Origin: Hydrogenophaga sp. | Lineage (GTDB): Bacteria > Pseudomonadota > Gammaproteobacteria > Burkholderiales > Burkholderiaceae_C | Reading direction: 5' to 3' | DNA: 64,000 nt | NCBI RefSeq assembly: GCF_019635465.1 | Contig: NZ_JAHBZK010000001.1 | Coordinates: 186,001-250,000, forward strand | In this document: piece after piece, positions 49,221 to 59,568 of the stretch | How positions within the stretch are numbered: the first letter of the stretch is position 1 | Layout: every line of letters starts with the position of its first letter | Program-made: the position numbers and the translations under genes | The notes under the pieces: model-generated | Databases searched by the model: none | The model's input: only the letters and a program-made list of their open reading frames with translations | Told to the model about the DNA's origin: nothing

Positions 49221-50522
49221 CGCCTGGTCGGCCTCTTCCTCGGGTGGCAGGGCGGTGATGAGCACGCGGTCGATGCGCCGACCATCGAGCTCGATCACCT
49301 CGAAGCGCCAGCCGCCGACATCCACGCACTCACCGTTCTGCAGCAACGAGCCCGAGGCCGCCTGCATGAGGCCCGCCACGGTGGCGTAGCGGCCCTTGTC
49401 TTCGTCGGGCAGGGAGTCGATCTCCAGGCGCGACTTCAGCTCGGCAACCGGCATGGCGCCGTCAATCTCCCAGGCACCGTCGTCGCGCTGGCGTGCCCAG
49501 GCATCGACCGGCAGTTCGGGCGACAACTCGCCAGTGATGGCCTCGAGCATGTCGCGCGGCGTGAGCAGGCCCTGCACCACGCCGTACTCGTCGACCACGA
49601 ACACCATGCGCGTGGCGCGTTCGCGGAACTGGTCGAGCAGCTCCATGCCGCTGAGGGTTTCGGGCACAAACACGGCCGGCGACACATGCGTGCCCACCGG
49701 CTGCGCGTCGCCCTCGGCCTGCAGCGCGAGCAAGCGCGGCACGCTGATGACACCCACCACGTCCTCCAGACCGCCACGGCACACCGGGTACCAGGAATGG
49801 GCGCTCTCGCGGGCCTTGACCAAGGCATCGCCCACCCCGGCGCGGGCGTCCAGCCATTCGATCTCGGAGGCCTGCACCATGATCGAGTTGAGCTGGCGGT
49901 CGTCGAGGCCGAACACATTGCGCACCATGCGGTGCTCCTGCGCCTCGATGATGCCGGCGTCCACGCCCTCGGCCAGGCTGGCGTTGATTTCTTCTTCGGT
50001 GACCTGCTGACCGCCGGCGTTGTCCACGCGCAGCAGCTTGAGCACCCATTGGGTGGTATGCGTGAGCAACCAGACAAAAGGCTTGGCGCCGGTCGCCACG
50101 GCGGCCATGGGCCGCGACACCCAGCGCGCCACCGGCTCCGGGTACAGCTGGCCGATGCGCTTGGGCACCAGCTCGCCAAAGACGATGGTGATGAAGGTGA
50201 TGACCGTGACCACAATGGCCGTGGCCAGCACGCCGGCGACCGTGGCCTCCAGCCCCACCGATTGCAATCGAGCGGCGAGGTCGTCGCTGAAGGCGGCCTC
50301 GCCAACGATACCGTTGAGCATGCCGATGGAAGTGATGCCCACCTGCACCGAGGACAGGAACTGCGTCGGGTTGTCGAGCAGCTGCAGGGCGGTGACGGCG
50401 CCCTTGTCACCGTCGTCGGCCATGGCGTTGAGACGGGCCTTGCGGCTGGAGGCCAGCGCCAGCTCCGACATGGCAAAGGCGCCATTGAGCAGCGTGAGGA
50501 AGGCGATGAGGACGATATCCAT
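49203..50522 (-). CDS. CNNM/CorC-type hemolysin-family membrane protein
   Basis: A 439-residue membrane protein started at MDIVLIAFLTLLNG (50522). The CNNM (DUF21) domain (about 1-190) has three to four helices. It is followed by two CBS domains (about 205-330; ISVPRLLAL, VVDEYGVVQGLLTPRDMLEAITG) and a CorC_HlyC domain at the end (about 345-425; WEIDGAMPVAELKSRL). Members of this group are implicated in Mg2+ or Co2+ efflux; a hemolysin role is a legacy name. The stop lies inside the helicase gene on the other strand. Confidence 0.9.
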   Translation of the reverse strand: MDIVLIAFLTLLNGAFAMSELALASSRKARLNAMADDGDKGAVTALQLLDNPTQFLSSVQVGITSIGMLNGIVGEAAFSDDLAARLQSVGLEATVAGVLATAIVVTVITFITIVFGELVPKRIGQLYPEPVARWVSRPMAAVATGAKPFVWLLTHTTQWVLKLLRVDNAGGQQVTEEEINASLAEGVDAGIIEAQEHRMVRNVFGLDDRQLNSIMVQASEIEWLDARAGVGDALVKARESAHSWYPVCRGGLEDVVGVISVPRLLALQAEGDAQPVGTHVSPAVFVPETLSGMELLDQFRERATRMVFVVDEYGVVQGLLTPRDMLEAITGELSPELPVDAWARQRDDGAWEIDGAMPVAELKSRLEIDSLPDEDKGRYATVAGLMQAASGSLLQNGECVDVGGWRFEVIELDGRRIDRVLITALPPEEEADQASEIDG

Positions 50523-50612
50523 AATCAGGCCCGACCCTGGCGCAAGATGTGGCCCGGGCTGCGCCCTGAGACGGCGCACGTGGGGAATCGATTTCTCTGT
50601 GGAATCAAAGGC

Positions 50613-51449
50613 ATGTCACTGTATCTGATCGGCGATGTCCAGGGCTGCGATGAGGCACTCGGTCGCTTGCTCGACGAGGTGGGTTTTTCACCCAGCCGCG
50701 ACCGCCTCATCGTGGTGGGCGACCTCGTCAACCGCGGACCGGCTTCGCTGGCGGCCATGCGTCGGCTCATTGCGCTGGAGGGCAGCGCGCAGTGCCTGCT
50801 GGGCAACCACGACCTGCACCTGCTGGCCGTTTCGCACCGCGTGCGCAAGCCGCACCGCAACGACACGCTCGACGACATCCTGCAGGCCGACGACCGCGAC
50901 GCCCTGCTCGACTGGCTGCGGGCGCGGCCACTGGCCCTGATGGAACACGGCTGGTTGCTGGTGCACGCCGGCGTGCTGCCCGACTGGAGCGACACCGAAG
51001 CCCTGACCCTGGCCCACGAGGTTGAGACCGTGCTGCAAAGCCCGCAGTGGGCGGATTTTCTGCACGAGATGTACGGCAACCAGCCGACGCGCTGGCGCGA
51101 AACACTCACGGGCAGCGATCGCCTGCGGGTGATCGTCAACGCCTTCACACGGCTGCGCTTTTGCAGCGCCAGGGGCGAGATGGAGTTCGCCACCAAGAGC
51201 GCCGCCGCCACGCCACCGGCGGGCTTCATGCCCTGGTACGAAGTGCCAGGCCGGCGTACCGCGCAGGTGCCGGTGGCCTTCGGGCACTGGTCCACACTGG
51301 GACGCCTGCGCACCGACACCTTGCTGGCACTGGACACCGGATGTGTCTGGGGAGGCTGCCTCACCGCCGCCCGCCTGGACGCAGGCCAGCGCGCCTACGA
51401 ATGCATCGATGTCCATTGCGCCGCGGCCCAGACGCCAGGGCTGGACTGA
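50613..51449 (+). CDS. apaH: Symmetrical bis(5'-nucleosyl)-tetraphosphatase
   Basis: A 278-residue metallophosphoesterase that splits Ap4A to two ADP and also de-caps NpN-RNA in E. coli. The start MSLYLIGDVQGCDEAL at 50613 sets the first metal-binding motif at the N-terminus. GDLVNRGP and GNHDLHLL follow, with later His in VHAGVLPDW and GHWSTLGR. The length equals that of E. coli ApaH (280). The downstream rhlE gene is convergent with a 12-bp gap and no obvious terminator. Confidence 0.95.
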   Translation: MSLYLIGDVQGCDEALGRLLDEVGFSPSRDRLIVVGDLVNRGPASLAAMRRLIALEGSAQCLLGNHDLHLLAVSHRVRKPHRNDTLDDILQADDRDALLDWLRARPLALMEHGWLLVHAGVLPDWSDTEALTLAHEVETVLQSPQWADFLHEMYGNQPTRWRETLTGSDRLRVIVNAFTRLRFCSARGEMEFATKSAAATPPAGFMPWYEVPGRRTAQVPVAFGHWSTLGRLRTDTLLALDTGCVWGGCLTAARLDAGQRAYECIDVHCAAAQTPGLD

Positions 51450-51461
51450 ACAGCGCAGTGC

Positions 51462-52889
<1,428 letters not shown>

Positions 52890-53006
52890 ATCGGGTCGTG
52901 TGACCCACCCCGAAAAATGCCCGGGCAGACCACCTGTGAAGCCGGGTATTGTCGCATCCAGCCCGATTCGGGCGCATCCGGCGCCCAAAGCCGAGCGAGA
53001 TGGTGG

Positions 53007-53894
53007 CTAAAGCCGGGCCGCCTTGAAGGTGTCACAGGCCCGCACGTCGCCCGTCTCGAGGCCGGTGCGAAACCACCGCTGGCGCTGGTCGCTGGTGCCG
53101 TGGGTGAAGCTGTCGGGCACCACCTGCCCCTGGCTTTGGCGCTGCAGCGTGTCGTCGCCGATGGCCGCGGCTGCGTTCAGGGCTTCGTCGATGTCGCCCG
53201 GCTCCAGAATCTGGCGCGTCTGCTGGTTGCGGTGGGCCCAGATGCCGGCGAAGCAGTCGGCCTGCAGCTCCAGGCGCACCGACAGCGCGTTGTATTCGCG
53301 CTGGCCCATGCGCCCGCGGGCCTTCTCCATCTGGTCGGTGATGCCGAGCAGGTTCTGCACGTGGTGGCCGACCTCGTGGGCGATGACGTAGGCCTGGGCG
53401 AAGTCGCCTGGCGCGCCCAGCTGGCGGCGCAGCGTGTCGTAGAAGCTCAGGTCGATGTAGACCTGCCGGTCGGCCGGGCAATAGAACGGCCCCATGGCGG
53501 CCTGTCCCGTACCGCAAGCGGTGGGCGTGGCGCCACGGAACAGCACCAGCCGCGGCTTCTGGTACTGCGAGCCGGATTCCCGAAAGATTTGGTCCCAGGC
53601 GTCTTCGGTGCCACCCAGCACCGAGGCCACGAAGCGGCCCATGTCGTCGCTGGGTGCGCCGCTCTGGCCCTGGGGTGCCTCCACCTGCGTGGGCGCCTGC
53701 AGGCCACCGCCGTCGAGCGCGCCCAGGATGGTCAGCGGGTTGATGCCGAACACCCAGCCCGCAATGAGCGCGATGGCGATGGTGCCCAGTCCGATGCCAC
53801 GGCCACCGCCCAGGCGTGGCGCTCGGCCCATGCCGCCGGGGCTGTTGCGTCGGTCTTCAATCTGATCGGAGGCTCGGTTGTTTTCCCATTTCAT
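53007..53894 (-). CDS. Neutral zinc metallopeptidase (YpfJ family)
   Basis: A 295-residue membrane-anchored predicted peptidase. A cytoplasmic tail (MKWENNRASDQIEDRR, about 1-30) precedes one helix (about 35-55), then the catalytic domain with HEVGHHVQNLLGI (zinc motif HExxH, near residue 171) and the third-ligand region ELQADCFAGIWAH downstream. The pattern QADCFAG is diagnostic of the zinc_peptidase/YpfJ family. Targets are not known. It is followed by dcd after 41 bp on the same strand but upstream in transcription; the two may be co-transcribed. Confidence 0.9.
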   Translation of the reverse strand: MKWENNRASDQIEDRRNSPGGMGRAPRLGGGRGIGLGTIAIALIAGWVFGINPLTILGALDGGGLQAPTQVEAPQGQSGAPSDDMGRFVASVLGGTEDAWDQIFRESGSQYQKPRLVLFRGATPTACGTGQAAMGPFYCPADRQVYIDLSFYDTLRRQLGAPGDFAQAYVIAHEVGHHVQNLLGITDQMEKARGRMGQREYNALSVRLELQADCFAGIWAHRNQQTRQILEPGDIDEALNAAAAIGDDTLQRQSQGQVVPDSFTHGTSDQRQRWFRTGLETGDVRACDTFKAARL

Positions 53895-53935
53895 GGTGTG
53901 TCTCCTGCCCCGTCCGGTGTGGCCTGGTGTGGCCG

Positions 53936-54502
53936 TCAGGCCTTGGGCAGGGTGACCCCGACCTGCCCCTGGTACTTGCCGCCACGGTCCTTGTAGGACA
54001 CGTCGCAGACCTCGTCGCTTTCAAAGAACAGCACCTGCGCGCAGCCCTCGCCCGCGTAGATCTTGGCCGGCAGCGGCGTGGTGTTGCTGAACTCCAGCGT
54101 CACATAGCCTTCCCATTCGGGCTCGAAGGGCGTGACGTTGACGATGATTCCGCAGCGGGCATAGGTGCTCTTGCCCAGGCAGATGGTCAGCACGTTGCGC
54201 GGGATGCGGAAGTACTCGACCGTGCGCGCCAGCGCGAAGCTGTTGGGCGGGATGATGCAGTGGTCACCGTGGAAGTCGACGAAGCTCTTTTCGTCGAAGG
54301 CCTTGGGATCGACCACGGTGCTGTGGATGTTGGTGAACACCTTGAATTCGGGCGCGCAGCGGATGTCGTAGCCATAGCTGCTGGTGCCGTAGCTGATCAC
54401 ACGCTTGCCATCGACCTGGCGCACCTGGCCGGGCTCGAAGGGTTCGATCAGGCCGTGTTGCTCGGCCATGCGGCGGATCCACTTGTCGCTCTTGATGCTC
54501 AT
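53936..54502 (-). CDS. dcd: dCTP deaminase
   Basis: A 188-residue enzyme that deaminates dCTP to dUTP in the dTMP pathway; the E. coli form has 193. Conserved features are [13 protein letters not shown] near residue 37-49, the [13 protein letters not shown] segment, and [24 protein letters not shown] containing the Ser-Arg pair and catalytic Glu. A Pro-Lys-Ala C-terminus completes the trimer fold. It precedes the metallopeptidase in transcription and is divergent from hemP, with 133 bp between their starts. Confidence 0.96.
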   Translation of the reverse strand: MSIKSDKWIRRMAEQHGLIEPFEPGQVRQVDGKRVISYGTSSYGYDIRCAPEFKVFTNIHSTVVDPKAFDEKSFVDFHGDHCIIPPNSFALARTVEYFRIPRNVLTICLGKSTYARCGIIVNVTPFEPEWEGYVTLEFSNTTPLPAKIYAGEGCAQVLFFESDEVCDVSYKDRGGKYQGQVGVTLPKA

Positions 54503-54597
54503 GGCGCGCGATTGTAGGCAGGGCGTTCGCGCAAATCCGGGCGTTGGTCAGTGCATCGGTGAGCCGCGCATGGGGTGGGCGGATTTTTCGCTCATCA

Positions 54598-54628
54598 GAT
54601 ACGAATTGTTCGCATTTGTGTTTATACT
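54598..54628 (+). promoter_or_regulatory. Fur-type box and -10 of the heme-uptake operon
   Basis: GATACGAATTGTTCGCATT (54598-54616) is a near-palindromic A/T-rich element (TACGAA-N3-TTCGCA core) of the type found before hemP in Comamonadaceae. It precedes the -10-like TATACT (54623-54628). Iron-bound Fur would block the promoter. The GTG start at 54636 lies 7 bp after the -10. Confidence 0.65.
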
Positions 54629-54635
54629 GCGGGCC

Positions 54636-54815
54636 GTGAACGCTGCACCACCCCCTCCACCACCCAACGCCCCCGCGGTGACCGCCGCGGCCACCCCGCC
54701 GCGCGTGCCCTTTGCCGAACTCAGCAGCGGGCGGCGCGAGGTCTACATCGAGCACGCAGGCCAGGTCTACCGACTCAGCCTGACGGCGCAGAACAAGCTG
54801 ATCCTGACCAAGTAA
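54636..54815 (+). CDS. hemP: Hemin uptake protein HemP
   Basis: A 59-residue protein from a GTG at 54636 (VNAAPPPPPPNAP). The C-terminal half is the HemP signature: LSSGRREVYIEHAGQVYRL then LILTK at the end. HemP is required for heme receptor expression in some Burkholderia, where it appears to act on the hmuR promoter, so a regulatory function is likely. No Shine-Dalgarno sequence is visible and the -10 is so close that the mRNA may begin at the GTG. First gene of the heme operon. Confidence 0.85.
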   Translation: MNAAPPPPPPNAPAVTAAATPPRVPFAELSSGRREVYIEHAGQVYRLSLTAQNKLILTK

Positions 54816-54923
54816 GGACGCCGCCCGCCGCGCCAGACCCTCTCCGCCCCCAGCCAGCCAGTTCACCGCCGCGTGCGGTGCCACGAGCCAGCCTGTGTTG
54901 TTCAACCCACACCAGGTGATCTC

Positions 54924-57167
54924 GTGACCGCCCGACCTACTTTCGCTTTCGCTTTCGCATTTCCGCTCCGCCCTGTGGCCCTGGCCTGCAGCCTGCTGGC
55001 CACCACCACCTGGGCCCAGACGCCCCCAAGCGCCGACACCCGCCAGGTGGCGGCGGCCACCACATTGCAGCCGGTGGTGATCTCCGGCTCTCGCAGCGAG
55101 CGCGCCCTCGACGAAGTGCCCGCCCGCATCGACGTGATCGAAGGCGACGCGCTCGATCCCACCCGTGCCCAGGACATCCGCGAGCTGGTTCGGGAACTGC
55201 CCAACGTGGAAGTCAAACGCGCGCCGCAGCGCTTTGGCGCCGTGCAGGGCAGCACCGGCCGCGACGGCAACGCCGGCTTCAACATCCGCGGCCTGCAAGG
55301 CAACCGAGTGCTGCTCACGATGGATGGCATCCGCATGCCGCGCGAGCTCAGCAACGGCGTGCTCGGTGCCGCGGCCTTCGGGCGCGATTACTACGACCTC
55401 GGCCTGATCTCGCGTGTGGAGATCCTGCGCGGTTCGGCCTCGGCCCTGTATGGCTCGGACGGCCTGGCCGGCATGGTCTCGATGTACACGACCAACCCAT
55501 CCGACCTGCTCAAGCCGGGCCAGACCTTCGGCGGCCGCGTGGGCGTGCACGCCGACAGCGAAGACCACAGCATGGGCGCCGGCGTCACGCTGGCCGGCAT
55601 CGCCAGCGACCGCTGGCAGTGGCTGGGCAGCCTGCAGACCGGGCGCGCCAGGGCGCTGGACAACCAGGGCACGGTCGACGCGCCGAACAGCACGCGCACC
55701 ACGCCCAACCCGCAAAAAGACCGCGACGTCTCGGCCCTGGCCAAGGCCATCTTCACGCCCGGCGGCGGCCAGACCCACACCTTCACCCTCGAGCACGTGG
55801 ACAAGTCGTCCGAGGTCGAGGCGTTGAGCGCGCGCACCACCACCGCCACCGGCACGCTCGACCTCGACGGCACCACCGACATGCAGCGCACCCGCGCCAG
55901 CTGGGACGGCCGCTTTGCGCTCGGCAGCGGCTGGGCCGATTCGCTGCGCGCCACACTCGGCCTGCAGCGCTCCGAATCGCGCGAGGTGACGCACGAGCTG
56001 CGCACCACCGCACCCACCGAACGCGTGCGCGACGTCACCTACAAAGAGACCTTGTGGCAAGGCGTGCTGCAGGCCGAGCGCACGCGCGCCATCGGCAAGG
56101 ACTGGGCCAACACGCTGATCTACGGCGTCGACGTGTCGGTCGCCGACCTGAACAACCTGCTCACGGGCCTGGGCGCGCCTTCGGGCGAGACCTACCCGCT
56201 CAAGCGCTTTCCCGACACCCGCGAGACCACCGCCGCCCTGTTCGTGCAGAGCGAGTTCGTGAGCGATCGCTGGAGCATCGTGCCGGCCCTGCGCTACGAC
56301 CGCTTCTCGCTCGACGCCAAGGCCGACAGCCTGTACCCGCAAACGCCGGCCAACCTGTCCGACAGCGCGCTCTCGCCCAAGCTCGGCCTGATCTTCCGCG
56401 CACAGCCGCAGTGGCAACTGTTCGCCAACGCGGCCGCCGGCTTCAAGGCGCCCAGTCCGCTGCAGGTCAACAACAACTTCCAGAACATCACCGGGCCGTT
56501 CTTCTACTACGAGACCATCCCCAACCCTAACCTCAAGCCCGAGACCAGCCGCTCGCTGGAGCTGGGTGCGCGCGGCGAGCACAGTGGCTTCAAGTGGCTG
56601 GCCACCGCCTTCACCGGCCGCTACAAGAACTTCATCGAAGACAACGTGCAGATCGGTGGCTCGGGCACCGCGGCCAGTCCGCTGCAGTACCAGTCGATCA
56701 ACCGCAACCGCGTCACGCTCAGCGGCTTCGAGCTCGAAGGCCAATGGGCGCTCTCGCCAGCGACCACGCTCAAGCTTGCCTACGGCCAGACCCGCGGCCG
56801 CGACACCGTGCTCGACCAGCCAATCAACTCGGTCAACCCGGCGAAGCTGGTGGCCGGCATCGAACACCGCGTGGCCGACTGGACGCTGGGCGCCACCGTC
56901 ACGCACAGCGCCGCCAAGGACCGCGACGACATCGACTTCAGCAACACCGCGCAGCAGTACGCCACGCCCTCGTGGACCACGCTGGACCTGCGCGCGAGCT
57001 GGCGCATCACGCCGGCCACCCGCCTGAGCGCGGCCATCCACAACGTCACCGACCGCAAGTACTGGGTGTGGGGCAACGTGCAAGGCGTGGCCAGCAACCT
57101 CACCACGTTGGACGCGTTTACCGCGCCCGGGCGCAGCTTCTCGGTGGCGCTGGTCACCGACTTCTGA
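54924..57167 (+). CDS. hmuR: TonB-dependent heme/hemoglobin receptor
   Basis: A 747-residue outer-membrane receptor; GTG at 54924 follows AGGTGA at proper distance and gives a signal peptide (VTARPTFAFAFAFPLRP, cleavage near WAQ). The TonB box-like VVISGSR is near residue 50-56, the plug domain runs to about 190, then a 22-strand barrel ends in aromatic LVTDF. The heme-receptor FRAP and NPNL motifs occur as FKAPSPLQV and NPNLKPE. No His lies between them, where HemR-type receptors carry a heme-binding His; Tyr-Tyr is found instead. Confidence 0.92.
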   Translation: MTARPTFAFAFAFPLRPVALACSLLATTTWAQTPPSADTRQVAAATTLQPVVISGSRSERALDEVPARIDVIEGDALDPTRAQDIRELVRELPNVEVKRAPQRFGAVQGSTGRDGNAGFNIRGLQGNRVLLTMDGIRMPRELSNGVLGAAAFGRDYYDLGLISRVEILRGSASALYGSDGLAGMVSMYTTNPSDLLKPGQTFGGRVGVHADSEDHSMGAGVTLAGIASDRWQWLGSLQTGRARALDNQGTVDAPNSTRTTPNPQKDRDVSALAKAIFTPGGGQTHTFTLEHVDKSSEVEALSARTTTATGTLDLDGTTDMQRTRASWDGRFALGSGWADSLRATLGLQRSESREVTHELRTTAPTERVRDVTYKETLWQGVLQAERTRAIGKDWANTLIYGVDVSVADLNNLLTGLGAPSGETYPLKRFPDTRETTAALFVQSEFVSDRWSIVPALRYDRFSLDAKADSLYPQTPANLSDSALSPKLGLIFRAQPQWQLFANAAAGFKAPSPLQVNNNFQNITGPFFYYETIPNPNLKPETSRSLELGARGEHSGFKWLATAFTGRYKNFIEDNVQIGGSGTAASPLQYQSINRNRVTLSGFELEGQWALSPATTLKLAYGQTRGRDTVLDQPINSVNPAKLVAGIEHRVADWTLGATVTHSAAKDRDDIDFSNTAQQYATPSWTTLDLRASWRITPATRLSAAIHNVTDRKYWVWGNVQGVASNLTTLDAFTAPGRSFSVALVTDF

Positions 57168-57192
57168 ACCGTTTGAACTGGAGAGCCACCCC

Positions 57193-58269
57193 ATGAGCCC
57201 CGAACAGATCCGCCACGACTACGAAGCCGCCCGCGCGCGCGGTCTGCGCGCTCGCGACGCAGCCGCCGCCATCGGCCAGAGCGAAGGCGCCGCGCTGGCG
57301 GCCTACATCGGCGCCGACAACGACGCCCTCGTTCGCGCCACGCCGCTCAAACGCGAATGGCTGGCGCTGCTCAAGTCTCTCGAACCCTGCGGGCCCTTGC
57401 TGGCCCTCACGCGCAACGAGCACGTGGTGCACGAGAAGACCGGCGTCTACCGCCAGCTCTCGGGCGAAGGGCCCATCGGCCTGGCGCTGGGCGAGGACAT
57501 CGACCTGCGTCTGTTCTTTCACCAGTGGCACGCGGGCCTGGTCATCACCGAGCGGGCACAGAACGCCAGCGCCGAGGCCCTGCCCAGCCTGCAGTTCTTC
57601 GACAAACACGGCACCGCCGTGCACAAGATCTTCGTGCGCGAGGCCACGGACCGCGCCGCGTGGGCACAGGTGCTGCGCGACTGGAGCGACGAGAGGGTGA
57701 CCGTCGCCTTCGAACCCGCCGCACCCGCGGCCATCAAGGCCCCCGTGTCGGTCGACGCCGCGGCCTTCGGCGACGCCTGGTCGGCCATGACCGACACCCA
57801 CCAGTTCTTCCCGCTGCTGCGCCAGTTCGGCGTCGAGCGCCGCCAGAGCTTTCGCCTGGTCGAGGGCCGCTACACGCGCCGGGTCGATCGCACCGCGCTG
57901 CGCGAGACGCTGATGGAGGCCGCCTTCGACGGCACGCCCATCATGGTGTTCGTCGGCAGCCCGGGCTGCATCCAGATCCACACCGGTGCGGTCAAGCGGG
58001 TGGAGCCGATGGAAGTGCAGGGCAAGACCTGGCTCAACGTGCTCGACCCCGGCTTCAACCTGCACCTGCGCGAGGACAGGGTCGACGAGGTCTGGGTGGT
58101 CGAAAAGCCCACCAGCGACGGCGTGGTGACCTCGCTCGAAGCCTTCGATGAACAGGGCGAACTCATGGCCATGTTCTTTGGCGCGCGCAAGCCCGGCCAG
58201 CCCGAGCTGGTCGCTTGGCGCGACATCCTGGCGCACCTGCCCACGGTCGACGCCGGTGCCACCGCCTGA
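57193..58269 (+). CDS. hmuS: Hemin-degrading/heme-trafficking protein HmuS
   Basis: A 358-residue cytoplasmic protein of the HemS/ChuS/PhuS family, which receives imported heme and passes it on or degrades it. The duplicated architecture is visible: repeat 1 about 20-180 (LTRNEHVVHEKTG and LFFHQWHAGLV) and repeat 2 about 190-345 (GSPGCIQIHTG and LNVLDPGFNLHL). The His in one of these motifs binds heme. It follows hmuR by 25 bp and precedes hmuT by 10. Confidence 0.92.
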   Translation: MSPEQIRHDYEAARARGLRARDAAAAIGQSEGAALAAYIGADNDALVRATPLKREWLALLKSLEPCGPLLALTRNEHVVHEKTGVYRQLSGEGPIGLALGEDIDLRLFFHQWHAGLVITERAQNASAEALPSLQFFDKHGTAVHKIFVREATDRAAWAQVLRDWSDERVTVAFEPAAPAAIKAPVSVDAAAFGDAWSAMTDTHQFFPLLRQFGVERRQSFRLVEGRYTRRVDRTALRETLMEAAFDGTPIMVFVGSPGCIQIHTGAVKRVEPMEVQGKTWLNVLDPGFNLHLREDRVDEVWVVEKPTSDGVVTSLEAFDEQGELMAMFFGARKPGQPELVAWRDILAHLPTVDAGATA

Positions 58270-58279
58270 AGGATTGGTC

Positions 58280-59152
58280 ATGCTCAGTCGCCTCTCCGTC
58301 TCGCGCCGCGCACTGCTGGGCGCCGCCGCCGCCAGCGCCTGGCCCATCGCACGCGCGCAGACACCAGCGCCACGCCTGGTCACCGTCGGCGGCGGCATCA
58401 CCGAAGTGGTCTACGCGCTCGGTGCGCAGGCCCAGCTCGTGGGCACCGACACCACCAGCCTGTACCCGCCCGCCGCGCTGTCCACACCCAAGGTCGGCTA
58501 CATGCGACAGCTGTCGGCCGAAGGCCTGCTCAGCCTGCGGCCCGACGCCGTGGTCGCCGCGGGCGACGCCGGTCCGCCGGTGGTACTCGATCAGCTGCGC
58601 TCGGCCGGCGTGGCGGTATCGCTGATCCCGGCCAGCCACGACTGGGCCGAGGTACAGCACAAGCTGCGCGCCGTGGGCCAGGCCACCGGTCGCGTCGATG
58701 CGGCGCGCGCCTTGATGGCGCGGCTCGATGCGCAATGGGACGCCACCCAGGCCCGCGTGCGCGCGTTCAGCGGCAAGCCGCCGCGCGTGCTGTTCGTGCT
58801 GGCGCACAGCGGCAGTCCCACGGTGTCGGGTGAAGCCACCGCCGCCCACGCCATGATCAGCCTGGCCGGCGCGCACAACGCGCTCTCGGGCTTCAAGGGT
58901 TACCGGCCGATGACGGCCGAAGCCATGGCCGCCGCCGCGCCCGACGTGATCCTCACCAGCAGCCAGAGCATCGAGGCCATGGGCGGCACCGCCGTGTTCT
59001 GGCAACGCCCCGAACTCGCGCTCACCCCGGCCTGGCAGGCACGCGCCAGCGGCCGGTCGCTGGTCACCATCGACGCACTGGCACTGCTGGGCTTTGGCCC
59101 GCGACTGCCGGCGGTGGTGGGTGAGTTGCACGACAGGCTGGTGCGCGCATGA
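58280..59152 (+). CDS. hmuT: Heme ABC transporter substrate-binding protein
   Basis: A 290-residue periplasmic heme-binding protein. The N-terminus MLSRLSVSRRALLGAAAA has twin Arg before a hydrophobic stretch, so export by Tat is possible. Lobe 1 contains GGGITEVVYALGA and the likely heme-ligand Tyr62 in DTTSLYPPAAL, the position of the axial Tyr in ShuT/PhuT. Lobe 2 carries VLAHSGSPTVSG. The start at 58280 is 10 bp after hmuS; the VOC gene begins within its stop (4-bp overlap). Confidence 0.92.
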   Translation: MLSRLSVSRRALLGAAAASAWPIARAQTPAPRLVTVGGGITEVVYALGAQAQLVGTDTTSLYPPAALSTPKVGYMRQLSAEGLLSLRPDAVVAAGDAGPPVVLDQLRSAGVAVSLIPASHDWAEVQHKLRAVGQATGRVDAARALMARLDAQWDATQARVRAFSGKPPRVLFVLAHSGSPTVSGEATAAHAMISLAGAHNALSGFKGYRPMTAEAMAAAAPDVILTSSQSIEAMGGTAVFWQRPELALTPAWQARASGRSLVTIDALALLGFGPRLPAVVGELHDRLVRA

Positions 59153-59568
59153 CGCCCATGCCCGTGCTCACCACACCCGACCTGCGGCGCGCCATCGCCT
59201 TCTACCGCGAGCGTGTTGGCCTGCACTGTCGCCAGCACATCGACGGTGTGGTGGCCTGGCTCGGCGCCGACGGCGTGCCCGACGCGCGCTTCGCGCTCTG
59301 CCTGATGGCCAGCGCAGCGCCACCGGCCCGCTTCGAGCGCTCCACGCCCTGGGACCGCCACTTTCGCGCCAGCGCGCACCGCATTGCCGTGCACAACCTC
59401 TGGGGCCTGGTCGAAGGTCTGCGGGGCCTGAGCCTGCCGCGCTGGCAGACCTGGGGCGCGTGGACCAGCCTGCTGCACGACGCCGATGGCCACACCCTGC
59501 ACTTGTGCGAGCGGCAGCCGGCATCGCACCGGCCCGCGCAGCCATCGGCCCATCGGCGCGCCGCATGA
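59149..59568 (+). CDS. VOC-fold (glyoxalase/bleomycin-resistance-like) protein
   Basis: A 139-residue protein with the VOC pattern: PVLTTPDLRRAIAFYRERVG at the beginning, an ARFALCLM strand, and SLLHDADGHTLHLCER at the end, which supplies the metal or ligand-binding His and Glu. It overlaps hmuT by 4 bp and hmuU by 4 bp, so it is translated as part of the heme transporter. No known Hmu transporter needs a VOC subunit. The function is open; a link to heme or a tetrapyrrole product is inferred only from position. Confidence 0.75.
   Translation: MTPMPVLTTPDLRRAIAFYRERVGLHCRQHIDGVVAWLGADGVPDARFALCLMASAAPPARFERSTPWDRHFRASAHRIAVHNLWGLVEGLRGLSLPRWQTWGAWTSLLHDADGHTLHLCERQPASHRPAQPSAHRRAA

Noticed and set aside
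54264-57194. Minus-strand open frame of 976 codons opposite the heme receptor
   Set aside because: Same high-GC shadow effect; the sense strand encodes a full TonB receptor with signal peptide and terminal aromatic motif.
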